From contig CACXDV010000013.1 of NCBI GenBank assembly GCA_902766585.1, positions 1-7,047 of the forward strand: DNA of 7,047 nt. Direction: 5' to 3'. The translations under genes were made by a program, and so were the position numbers. The notes under the pieces are model-generated. The model was not told where the DNA came from, did not search any database, and saw only the letters and a program-made list of their open reading frames with translations. This DNA is from an uncultured Ruminococcus sp. (GTDB taxonomy: Bacteria; Bacillota; Clostridia; Oscillospirales; Acutalibacteraceae). This document shows positions 1-6,591 of this stretch, piece by piece (within the stretch, counting starts at the first letter, position 1; the number at the start of each line of letters is the position of its first letter).

Positions 1-1530
1 ACGAGGGTGGTTTACGGTTCTGCAAATGCAAGGGAACTTCGTTCACTTTGTTCTGCGCTGAAAAGGCTGCCGGAAATAAAACAGAGCGTGAATGACGCAA
101 AATCGGGGCTTTTAGCGGAAACAAGGGAAAAAATCGATTTGCTGACCGATATAACCGAGCTGATTGACAATACGATAGAGGACGAGCCTCCTTTTTCTGT
201 CCGTGAGGGAGGAATGATAAAGCCCGGCTGTTCGGACGAGCTTGATGAACTGCGTGACGATATGCACGGCGGTTCACAGCATATGGCAAAAATAGAGGCG
301 GAGGAACGCGCTAAAACAGGCATACCGAAGCTTAAAATAGGTTATAACCGTGTTTTCGGTTATTATATAGAGGTATCAAATTCATATAAGAGCATGGTTC
401 CCGATACCTACATAAGAAAGCAGACGCTTACCAACGGTGAAAGATATATCACCGAGGAACTGAAAAATCTTGAGAGACGCATACTCGGCGCAAAGGACAG
501 GGCAAATGAGCTTGAATATGCTATTTTTGAGAAAATAAGAAAGACAACTGCCGAAGCGGTCGAAAGGATATCCGCTTCTGCATCGGCTGTTGCTGTTCTT
601 GATGTGCTTGCTTCATTTGCTCAGGCGGCATTTGATAACAGCTATTGCTGTCCGTCGCTTAACAATACCGGTTCAATAAATATTACAGAGGGACGGCATC
701 CGGTGGTAGAAAGGCTTGTAAATGATACTCGCTTTGTTCCTAACGATACCGTACTCGACCTGAATGAAAACAGAGTGGCAATTATCACAGGACCGAATAT
801 GTCGGGTAAATCCACTTTCATGCGACAGACAGCTCTGATAGTGCTCATGGCTCAGATGGGCTCATATGTTCCCGCCACAAGCGCTGACATATCAATTGTT
901 GACAGTGTTTTCACCCGTATCGGAGCCTCGGACGATTTGTCTACAGGACAGTCCACCTTCATGGTCGAAATGAATGAGGTAGCATATATCCTTAAAAACG
1001 CAACGCGAAAAAGCCTTCTTATACTTGATGAGATAGGCAGGGGAACATCTACCTATGACGGAATGAGTATTGCAAGAGCCGTACTTGAATATGTGGCAAA
1101 TACAGGAAAACTCGGCGCAAAGACGCTTTTTGCAACTCATTATCATGAGCTTACTGTGCTTGAGGATAAGCTAAAGGGAGTTAAGAATTATAATATAGCC
1201 GCAATGAAGCATGGTGACGATATTACTTTCCTTCGCAGGATAATTCCCGGAGCGGCTGATGAATCCTATGGTGTAGAGGTCGCAAAGCTTGCCGGTCTGC
1301 CTGACAGCGTTATCGAGAGGGCTAAAAAAATACTGAAGGAGCTTGAAAGCGGAAAGCCGGCTGTAAGGGCTTCTTCAAAGAAGGCTCAGGTCAATGAAAC
1401 GGAACAGATCATGTTTTCAAAGGTCGATACGCCGATAGAAAAAAGACTCAGGGAAATAGATATAAATAAGCTTACCCCTATGGAGTCAATGAATATATTG
1501 TTTGAACTTATTAAGATGCTGGATAAATGA
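1..1530 (+). CDS. mutS: DNA mismatch repair protein MutS, C-terminal ~509 residues (5' end outside window)
   Basis: MutS binds mismatches in DNA as an ATP-dependent clamp and recruits MutL. The reading frame is open from base 1 (fragment starts TRVVYGSANAREL, typical of the MutS core), so the true start lies upstream; the GTG at 7 is not a start. Family MutS is about 850-870 residues and roughly 350 are missing by comparison with E. coli. Visible parts, in fragment numbering: end of core/lever domain; clamp domain about 103-170 (KLKIGYNRVFGYYIEVSN); ATPase domain about 221-450 with Walker A GPNMSGKST at 264-272, signature region STFMVEM near 316-322, Walker B LLILDEIGRGTS at 339-350 and H-loop THYHEL from 379; then the conserved GAADESYGVEVAKLAG segment. 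The tail has QIMF (469-472), a plausible beta-clamp binding motif of the QLxLF kind, followed by the usual C-terminal helix region. No frameshift is seen. It lies 26 nt ahead of mutL and is probably co-transcribed with it. Confidence 0.97.
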   Translation, partial: TRVVYGSANARELRSLCSALKRLPEIKQSVNDAKSGLLAETREKIDLLTDITELIDNTIEDEPPFSVREGGMIKPGCSDELDELRDDMHGGSQHMAKIEAEERAKTGIPKLKIGYNRVFGYYIEVSNSYKSMVPDTYIRKQTLTNGERYITEELKNLERRILGAKDRANELEYAIFEKIRKTTAEAVERISASASAVAVLDVLASFAQAAFDNSYCCPSLNNTGSINITEGRHPVVERLVNDTRFVPNDTVLDLNENRVAIITGPNMSGKSTFMRQTALIVLMAQMGSYVPATSADISIVDSVFTRIGASDDLSTGQSTFMVEMNEVAYILKNATRKSLLILDEIGRGTSTYDGMSIARAVLEYVANTGKLGAKTLFATHYHELTVLEDKLKGVKNYNIAAMKHGDDITFLRRIIPGAADESYGVEVAKLAGLPDSVIERAKKILKELESGKPAVRASSKKAQVNETEQIMFSKVDTPIEKRLREIDINKLTPMESMNILFELIKMLDK

Positions 1531-1543
1531 ATATCTGCATATG

Positions 1544-1550
1544 AAAGGGG
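1544..1550 (+). promoter_or_regulatory. Ribosome binding site of mutL
   Basis: AAAGGGG lies 6 nt before the ATG at 1557. An ATG at 1541 reaches a stop after four codons, so 1557 is the start. No promoter is evident in the 26-nt gap after mutS, which favours one mutS-mutL transcript. Confidence 0.8.
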
Positions 1551-1556
1551 AATAAA

Positions 1557-3503
1557 ATGGCAGCAATAAATGTTTTGCCAAAGAATATAGCCGAGCTTAT
1601 AGCAGCGGGAGAAGTAATTGAGCGCCCGTCTTCAGTGATAAAGGAGCTGGTTGAAAACAGCATTGATTCCGGAGCGAAGAAGATCACGGTCGAGATACAG
1701 CACGGCGGTGTCACATATATGAGAGTGACGGACGACGGATGCGGAATTGAGAAGGAGGACATAAGGAAGGCTTTTTTGCGTCATGCGACAAGTAAAATAT
1801 CCGATAAGGATGACCTTGACGCGATAGCGACATTAGGCTTCCGCGGAGAGGCTCTTGCTTCGATTTGCGCCGTATCTAAGGTCGAGCTGATCACTAAAAG
1901 CATAAATGAACAGGACGGCATACGCTACAGCATTGAGGGCGGAGAGGAAAAAGCCTTCGATCCGGCAGGCTGTCCTCAGGGTACGACTTTTATTGTAAGA
2001 GAGCTGTTCTATAATGTTCCGGCAAGGATGAAGTTTCTGAAAAAGGATGTCACCGAGGGAAATGCCATAGCAAATCTTATGGAAAGAATGGCACTGTCTC
2101 ATCCGGAGATAAGCTTTGCATTTATCCGTGAAGGAAAGCAGACGATACGCACTCAGGGAGACGGAAAAATTGAAAATACCGTTTTTCAGGTTTTCGGAAA
2201 GGAATTTTTTAATTCACTTCTTCCCGTTTCAGCCGAAATGAATAATATAAGTGTAAGCGGATATGTTACCAAGCCTGTATGCTGTCTGAGGTCAAACCGT
2301 TCAATGCAGATGTTTTTCATCAACGGCAGATATGTTCATTCACGAACCGCTGCAGCGGCATTGGAGCAGGCATATAAAAATATGGTAATGACAGGAAAAT
2401 ATCCTTCATGCATACTTATGCTTAATATGAATTGCTCAATGCTTGATGTAAATGTTCACCCGGCAAAGCTTGAGGTGCGATTTACAAATGAAGCGCCGAT
2501 ATTTGACAGTGTATATAATGCTGTTCGTTCTGCCGTAAGCAGATATGATACAAGGGATGAGGTGAAAACCAAGGGAGAACTGAAAATGCCCGATCCGAAG
2601 CTGCTTGCTTCACCGGTTGACAGAGGCGTTCAGATACCTTTGGCTTCACCTGTAAGACCGGCAGAGCCAGCTGTGATCCCTGAGCCTGTAAAACCGGAGC
2701 CTGATGAGCCGGATATTTATATACCGCCGTCACCGAGGACAGTAATATCATATTCTCCGGCAGAGTTTAAGCCTTTTCCGGTTCAGGAAAGCAAGGAGGA
2801 AGAAAAGCCTGCTGATTATGAGAAAGCGGAAACAGTTCCTGTTTCCGAAAAAAGCGAAGAAATTAATGAAAGTGTGATCGAAGAAGCTCCCGTTCCTTCT
2901 GAGATGCCAGAACAGGCATATACGGAACTGCCGCCCGCAAGATATATCGGCGAGGCGTTCAATACATATATTATTCTTGAATATGATAATGACCGCATTA
3001 TGTTTATTGATAAACACGCGGCGCATGAAAGGCTTATATATGAACGGCTTAAAAGTGAAAACAGGGGAGCTTCATCTCAGATGCTTCTTACACCCGTTTC
3101 TTTGACAATGGATACTGAGGAGTGCCGTGTGCTGCTTGAAAACAGAGAGCTTCTTGATAAGACGGGCTTTGAGATAGACAGCTTCGGCGACAGGTCAATT
3201 ATTATCAGAAGTGCGCCTGTGATGCTGGAAAAGGAGGATATTGAGGAATCATTTTCCGAGATAGCCGATTATCTGTGCAGACACAAAAAGCTGATAATCT
3301 CAGAGAAAATGGATTGGATATATGCCAATACCGCCTGTCGCGCTGCCATAAAAGCGGGTAATAAAAACTCCGACGAGGAGCTTATTGAGCTTGCCCGCAC
3401 GCTTGAGCAGAATCCTGATGTGAAATATTGTCCGCACGGAAGACCGATATTCTTTTTTATGTCAAGGCGAGAGATAGAAAAGCAATTCGGAAGAATACAG
3501 TAA
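1557..3503 (+). CDS. mutL: DNA mismatch repair protein MutL (endonuclease-containing type)
   Basis: MutL links mismatch recognition by MutS to strand nicking. At 648 residues it is a full-length Firmicutes-type protein. The N-terminal GHKL ATPase (about 1-330) shows KELVENSIDSGA (29-40, with the catalytic Glu and Mg-binding Asn), DDGCGI (59-64), RHATSKI (75-81) and LGFRGEAL (93-100). A low-complexity linker (about 335-455) is rich in Pro, Glu and Lys. The C-terminal domain carries the endonuclease motifs: DKHAAHERLIYE (485-496, fitting DQHAx2Ex4E but with Lys for Gln), ACRAAIKAG (593-601), CPHGRP (625-630) and terminal FGR (644-646). QMLLTP (508-513) sits where B. subtilis MutL has its beta-clamp binding motif QEMIVP. 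Established knowledge: bacteria with this domain nick DNA with MutL itself instead of MutH. The protein should therefore support methyl-independent repair. The residue change in the first motif does not touch the Asp, His or Glu positions. Confidence 0.98.
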   Translation: MAAINVLPKNIAELIAAGEVIERPSSVIKELVENSIDSGAKKITVEIQHGGVTYMRVTDDGCGIEKEDIRKAFLRHATSKISDKDDLDAIATLGFRGEALASICAVSKVELITKSINEQDGIRYSIEGGEEKAFDPAGCPQGTTFIVRELFYNVPARMKFLKKDVTEGNAIANLMERMALSHPEISFAFIREGKQTIRTQGDGKIENTVFQVFGKEFFNSLLPVSAEMNNISVSGYVTKPVCCLRSNRSMQMFFINGRYVHSRTAAAALEQAYKNMVMTGKYPSCILMLNMNCSMLDVNVHPAKLEVRFTNEAPIFDSVYNAVRSAVSRYDTRDEVKTKGELKMPDPKLLASPVDRGVQIPLASPVRPAEPAVIPEPVKPEPDEPDIYIPPSPRTVISYSPAEFKPFPVQESKEEEKPADYEKAETVPVSEKSEEINESVIEEAPVPSEMPEQAYTELPPARYIGEAFNTYIILEYDNDRIMFIDKHAAHERLIYERLKSENRGASSQMLLTPVSLTMDTEECRVLLENRELLDKTGFEIDSFGDRSIIIRSAPVMLEKEDIEESFSEIADYLCRHKKLIISEKMDWIYANTACRAAIKAGNKNSDEELIELARTLEQNPDVKYCPHGRPIFFFMSRREIEKQFGRIQ

Positions 3504-3518
3504 TTACCCGATTTTTTT
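3487..3518 (+). terminator. Possible weak terminator of mutL
   Basis: TCGG (3487-3490) can pair with CCGA (3508-3511) over a 17-nt loop, followed immediately by seven T (3512-3518). The stem is only about 4 bp and spans the mutL stop codon, so this is weak. It is listed because an independent promoter follows, which makes some termination here reasonable. Confidence 0.25.
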
Positions 3519-3568
3519 GATGTTGATGGAATATACCCCTACTTTATCTGAAAATTTGCACGAAAATG

Positions 3569-3597
3569 TTGATTTTGGGATATTAATTTGGTATAAT
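3569..3597 (+). promoter_or_regulatory. Sigma-A type extended -10 promoter for the coiled-coil gene
   Basis: The -35 box is TTGATT (3569-3574). A 17-nt spacer separates it from a perfect -10 box TATAAT (3592-3597), preceded by TGG (3589-3591), which gives the TGn extended -10. Transcription would begin near 3604, about 34 nt before the start codon at 3638. A short inverted repeat AAAAT-gttg-ATTTT (3564-3577) overlaps the -35 box and could be coincidental. This is the best promoter in the window. Confidence 0.82.
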
Positions 3598-3624
3598 AAG
3601 GTATGCCTATTCAAAAAAGAAAAA

Positions 3625-3630
3625 GAGGTG
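3625..3630 (+). promoter_or_regulatory. Ribosome binding site of the coiled-coil gene
   Basis: GAGGTG, in a purine-rich run, ends 7 nt before the ATG at 3638, and supports that start. Confidence 0.75.
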
Positions 3631-3637
3631 TATCCCG

Positions 3638-4384
3638 ATGAATGAGATAGAAGAAGTTAAAACCGTATCCGAAGAGGATATTGACGATATCGAATCTGTT
3701 GAGGAGGAGACAATAACAGATATAACCGAATCAAAGCTTACTCCGGAGGAACAGATAGAGTTTCTCAAGAGAAAGCTTGAGCAGGCTGAGATGGATGCAA
3801 CTGATAAAAATATTGCCCTTATCGAGATGACTGCCTCAAGAAATGCCCTTTACCGTTCCCTGCAGGATACACAGATACGTCTTGCCGAGGCTGTAGGACA
3901 GAGGGAAAATGATGTTGAGGCATATCAGAAGGAGCTTGATTTGCGTCTTGAGGAAAAGCGCAAGCTTCAGGAGCAGTGTGATTCTCTGCTTATAAAAGCA
4001 AAGCGCTATGATGAGCTTACCGAAAGCGTAGTAAAAATCAAGATGAAGGCTGAGGAAAGAGCGCATGGTGTCATTGATGAGGCGCAGGAAAAGGCTATGG
4101 ATACCATTATGCTCATTGATGATATTGAAAAGGAGATAAATCTTTTCCGTGAGGATCTTACCTATCTTCGCAGAGATATCAAGATCGGAACTGTTACGCT
4201 CGATGACAGGCTTGAAAATATTTATCTGAGGCTTTGCAAGAATCTTGACAGGCTTACCGAGATAAAGGAGAAATTCTATATAAAAAATGCCCTTCCTCTT
4301 GATGGGGATCCTTTTGAGGATCAGCAGGGCATAGTTCCTGTAATAACCTATCCAAAGACAGTTGATTCACAGGATGAATCTTAA
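3638..4384 (+). CDS. Acidic coiled-coil protein, DivIVA-like in character, function unknown
   Basis: I do not recognise this 248-residue protein as a named family. It begins with a very acidic stretch (about 1-40, many Glu/Asp). Long predicted coiled coil follows: about 36-55, then 75-130 with Glu/Lys/Leu heptad character (including EKRKLQEQCDSLLIKAKRYDE). Residues 131-180 (KMKAEERAHGVIDEAQEKA and on through DDIEKEINLFREDL) resemble the Ala/Glu-rich 'AEE..I..EA...A' helix of DivIVA-type cell division and tip-growth scaffold proteins. A shorter helical part (about 185-215) and a Pro/Asp-rich tail end it. There is no signal peptide or membrane segment, so it is presumably cytosolic. The typical DivIVA N-terminal membrane-binding segment is not evident, so homology is only suspected. 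The gene has its own strong promoter and terminator and stands alone between mutL and the amidase gene. A structural or septum-related role is inference; any coiled-coil scaffold would look similar. Confidence 0.85.
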   Translation: MNEIEEVKTVSEEDIDDIESVEEETITDITESKLTPEEQIEFLKRKLEQAEMDATDKNIALIEMTASRNALYRSLQDTQIRLAEAVGQRENDVEAYQKELDLRLEEKRKLQEQCDSLLIKAKRYDELTESVVKIKMKAEERAHGVIDEAQEKAMDTIMLIDDIEKEINLFREDLTYLRRDIKIGTVTLDDRLENIYLRLCKNLDRLTEIKEKFYIKNALPLDGDPFEDQQGIVPVITYPKTVDSQDES

Positions 4385-4387
4385 CAG

Positions 4388-4417
4388 AAAAGCGGTCGCT
4401 CAAGACCGCTTTTATTT
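4388..4417 (+). terminator. Rho-independent terminator after the coiled-coil gene
   Basis: A perfect 10-bp stem, AAAAGCGGTC (4388-4397) with GACCGCTTTT (4404-4413), has a 6-nt loop GCTCAA and continues as ATTT. It starts 3 nt after the stop codon. The A-run on the left arm means it could also act on the opposite strand, but no minus-strand gene needs it here. Confidence 0.92.
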
Positions 4418-4420
4418 CGT

Positions 4421-4451
4421 TTGAACGCTGTCATTAAATTACCCGTATAAT
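4421..4451 (+). promoter_or_regulatory. Putative promoter of the amidase-radA unit
   Basis: TATAAT (4446-4451) is a perfect -10 box. The best -35 is TTGAAC (4421-4426) at a long 19-nt spacing. It lies directly after the upstream terminator, where a promoter is needed. Transcription would begin near 4458, leaving a leader of about 17 nt before the ATG at 4475. An alternative sporulation-type reading exists: TCATTAA (4431-4437), 14 nt, CATATTCT (4452-4459), loosely like sigma-E boxes. The -10 lies inside an inverted repeat (4441-4468). Confidence 0.55.
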
Positions 4452-4468
4452 CATATTCTTATATGGGT
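4441..4468. repeat. Inverted repeat across the -10 region and ribosome binding site of the amidase gene
   Basis: ACCCGTATA (4441-4449) pairs with TATATGGGT (4460-4468) with one G-U type mismatch and a 10-nt loop. The right arm overlaps the ribosome binding site GGGTGAT. A similar inverted repeat (ACCC...GGGT) sits at 6731-6751. It could be an operator, or an RNA hairpin in read-through transcripts only, since the predicted start of transcription lies inside the repeat. Confidence 0.4.
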
Positions 4469-4471
4469 GAT
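4465..4471 (+). promoter_or_regulatory. Ribosome binding site that decides the amidase start
   Basis: GGGTGAT matches the AGGTGATC part of the usual anti-anti-SD and lies 3 nt before ATG 4475. The in-frame ATG at 4463 has only AT-rich sequence upstream and overlaps this site, so 4475 is preferred. Confidence 0.65.
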
Positions 4472-4474
4472 GCT

Positions 4475-5185
4475 ATGGAAAAGCTGAAAATATATCTTAC
4501 TTATTCTGCAGCGCTGATATGTGTGTTTCTGTTCGGCGGGCTGCTGTATTTGTCTGTCGGTGAGGAGCCTGATGCAGTTACAGCTGCTGCTGCGCCTCAG
4601 AAGACTGTTGTAATAGACGCGGGGCACGGCGGTGAGGACAGCGGAGCAGTTGCAAACGGTCTGTCGGAAAAGGATATAAACCTATCGATCGCAAAGCAGC
4701 TTAAGGAATATCTGGAGATATCCGGCTATACTGTAATAATGACAAGAACCGAGGATAAGGCGATCTATGACAGCAGCGCCGGAACGGTAAGGGAGAAAAA
4801 GGTTTCAGATATGGAGAAAAGAAGGGATATTATAAATTCGGATGAAAATAATATCCTTATAAGTATTCATCAGAATAAATTTGAGCAGCCAAAGTACAGC
4901 GGTGCGCAGATGTTTTATTCGGGAAACGATCCTGCAAGCGAAAGGCTTGCTCAGTGTATAAAAAATTCTGTCACCTCGCTGCTTCAGCCCGAAAACCGAC
5001 GCGAATGTAAAAAGGATGAGGGTTCGATTTATATACTGAAAACCGCAAGGGTACCGGCAGTAATAGTAGAATGTGGTTTTCTGTCAAACCCGGAAGAAGC
5101 GAAAAAGCTGTCTGATGAAGGCTACAGAAGAAAAATGGCATTCGCAGTATGCTGCGGATTTTTGGATTATATGAAAACAGCGTGA
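4475..5185 (+). CDS. cwlD: N-acetylmuramoyl-L-alanine amidase, CwlD type, membrane-anchored
   Basis: Zinc amidase of the Amidase_3 family, which cleaves the bond between muramic acid and L-alanine in peptidoglycan. CwlD acts in spore formers, where it works with the deacetylase PdaA to make cortex muramic lactam. With the start at 4475 it has 236 residues, close to CwlD length. A single hydrophobic segment (about 8-27) follows a Lys-containing start, giving a signal anchor with the enzyme outside the membrane. The catalytic domain (about 43-235) shows VVIDAGHGGEDSGAV with first zinc His51, NGLSEKDIN with Glu65, SIHQNKF with His132, and VECGFLSNPEE with catalytic Glu199. SIHQNKF, KYSGAQMFYS and the short single-domain layout favour CwlD over AmiC-like enzymes with SH3 or AMIN domains. 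There is no separate cell-wall binding domain. An upstream in-frame ATG at 4463 would add four residues. It is followed by radA at 29 nt, probably in one operon. Spore function is inferred only; other sporulation genes are not visible. Confidence 0.9.
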   Translation: MEKLKIYLTYSAALICVFLFGGLLYLSVGEEPDAVTAAAAPQKTVVIDAGHGGEDSGAVANGLSEKDINLSIAKQLKEYLEISGYTVIMTRTEDKAIYDSSAGTVREKKVSDMEKRRDIINSDENNILISIHQNKFEQPKYSGAQMFYSGNDPASERLAQCIKNSVTSLLQPENRRECKKDEGSIYILKTARVPAVIVECGFLSNPEEAKKLSDEGYRRKMAFAVCCGFLDYMKTA

Positions 5186-5200
5186 ATAAGAGAAAGTGAT

Positions 5201-5206
5201 AAGGGG
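5201..5206 (+). promoter_or_regulatory. Ribosome binding site of radA
   Basis: AAGGGG lies 8 nt before ATG 5215, in a context very like that of mutL (AAAGGGG, then A/T, then ATGGCA). No promoter is seen in the 29-nt gap after the amidase gene. Confidence 0.8.
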
Positions 5207-5214
5207 ATAATAAA

Positions 5215-6591
5215 ATGGCAGATAAAAGCAAAACAATGTATGTATGCTCAGAATGCGGTTATGAAAGCGCAAAGTGGTACGGAAAGTGTCCGGGATGCGG
5301 AGAATGGAACACTATGACAGAGGAATACCGCGAAGCCGTAAGAGGAAAAATATCCTCACCCGCAAGAATGAAGGCAGCGGCTGTACCCGTACCGATAAAT
5401 GAGATAAGCACTGAAGATGAGGAAAGGTATTATACGGGTTCAAAGGAGCTTGACAGGGTTCTCGGAGGAGGAATCGTAAAAGGCTCTTTGGTTCTTTTAG
5501 GCGGTGATCCGGGAATAGGAAAGTCTACCATACTTCTTCAGATTTGCTCACACCTCGGAAAGATACTCAAAATACTTTATATTTCCGGAGAGGAATCGAA
5601 AAGACAGTTAAAGCTCAGAGCAACAAGACTTGGCGTGAACAGTGAAAATCTTTTTGTAATGACCGAAACTGATGTTGAGATCGCAGCAAATCAGATACAG
5701 ACCGAAAAGCCCGATCTGGTAATGGTAGATTCCATACAGACTATGAATTTCAAGGAGCTTAGCTCGTCACCCGGAAGCGTTACACAGGTAAGGGAATGTA
5801 CCAATATACTTATGAGAACATCAAAGGCTCTGGATATCCCCTGCATTATTGTAGGCCACGTCAATAAGGACGGAGCAATAGCCGGACCGAAGGTTCTTGA
5901 GCATATTGTGGACGCGGTACTGTATTTTGAGGGAGATAAGCAGATGTCTTACCGTATACTCAGGGCAGTAAAGAACCGTTACGGCTCCACTAATGAAATA
6001 GGCGTATTTCAGATGGGAGATACGGGCTTGACTGAGGTGGAGAATCCCTCGCTTATGCTTTTGTCCGGCCGTCCGAAGAATGTCAGCGGGACCTGTGTTG
6101 CCTGTCCTATGGAGGGAAGCCGTCCCATACTTGCGGAGATACAGGGACTTGTGACTAATTCCGGTTACGGAAATCCGAGGAGAATGTCAACAGGCTTTGA
6201 TTATAACAGAATGTCGATGCTGCTTGCGGTGCTTGAAAAAAGATGCGGATTTTATTTTTCGAGCCTTGATGCATATGTAAATGTTATCGGCGGACTGAGG
6301 CTTGATGAACCTGCAACTGATCTTGCAGTTGCTTTAGCGCTTGTAAGCAGCTTAAAGGATATTATAGTACCGGAGGATATTCTTGCCTTCGGAGAGATAG
6401 GATTAACAGGTGAGATAAGGGCAGTAAACCGAGCCTCACAGAGAGTTACAGAAGCTGCAAGACTCGGTTTTACAAAATGCATAATGCCCTATCATAATGT
6501 CAAGGGTTTGACGCTTCCGGACGGGCTTTCAATGGAGATCATTGGTGTGCGTACCATTCCGGATGCCGTTGCTGCTCTTGTAAAGCGCTGA
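5215..6591 (+). CDS. radA: DNA repair protein RadA (Sms), RecA-like branch-migration ATPase
   Basis: RadA promotes branch migration of recombination intermediates alongside RecA. The 458 residues match the usual length of about 450-460. An N-terminal four-cysteine zinc finger has CSEC (11-14) and CPGC (25-28). The RecA-like ATPase domain contains Walker A GGDPGIGKST (96-105), ISGEES (123-128), Walker B LVMVDS (168-173), and the RadA-specific motif as KNRYG (253-257), where KNRFG is usual; Tyr for Phe is conservative. The C-terminal Lon-like domain (about 290-458) has GGLRLDEPATDLAVALA (359-375) and FGEIGLTGEIR (392-402) and is non-proteolytic in this family. The gene lies 29 nt after the amidase gene and probably shares its promoter. 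Its stop codon is part of a terminator hairpin and its last 53 bp overlap a convergent small gene on the other strand. Confidence 0.98.
   Translation: MADKSKTMYVCSECGYESAKWYGKCPGCGEWNTMTEEYREAVRGKISSPARMKAAAVPVPINEISTEDEERYYTGSKELDRVLGGGIVKGSLVLLGGDPGIGKSTILLQICSHLGKILKILYISGEESKRQLKLRATRLGVNSENLFVMTETDVEIAANQIQTEKPDLVMVDSIQTMNFKELSSSPGSVTQVRECTNILMRTSKALDIPCIIVGHVNKDGAIAGPKVLEHIVDAVLYFEGDKQMSYRILRAVKNRYGSTNEIGVFQMGDTGLTEVENPSLMLLSGRPKNVSGTCVACPMEGSRPILAEIQGLVTNSGYGNPRRMSTGFDYNRMSMLLAVLEKRCGFYFSSLDAYVNVIGGLRLDEPATDLAVALALVSSLKDIIVPEDILAFGEIGLTGEIRAVNRASQRVTEAARLGFTKCIMPYHNVKGLTLPDGLSMEIIGVRTIPDAVAALVKR

Noticed and set aside
2482..3026. Three overlapping minus-strand open frames inside mutL
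   Set aside because: They lie over the Pro/Glu-rich linker and the start of the endonuclease domain, have no family motifs and overlap one another, as expected from antisense frames of a real gene.
3504..3637. Gap between mutL and the coiled-coil gene as a possible riboswitch or small RNA
   Set aside because: The predicted leader after the promoter is only about 34 nt and shows no stem. The rest is AT-rich promoter sequence without conserved structure that I can see.
4463..4474. Upstream in-frame ATG of the amidase gene (start at 4463)
   Set aside because: It has no ribosome binding site upstream and sits on the GGGTGAT site that properly serves the ATG at 4475.
4971..5272. Minus-strand frames across the amidase-radA junction
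   Set aside because: Both flanking plus-strand genes are secure, the frames lack recognisable domains, and their hydrophobic Phe/Leu-rich content is the antisense of Lys/Glu codons.
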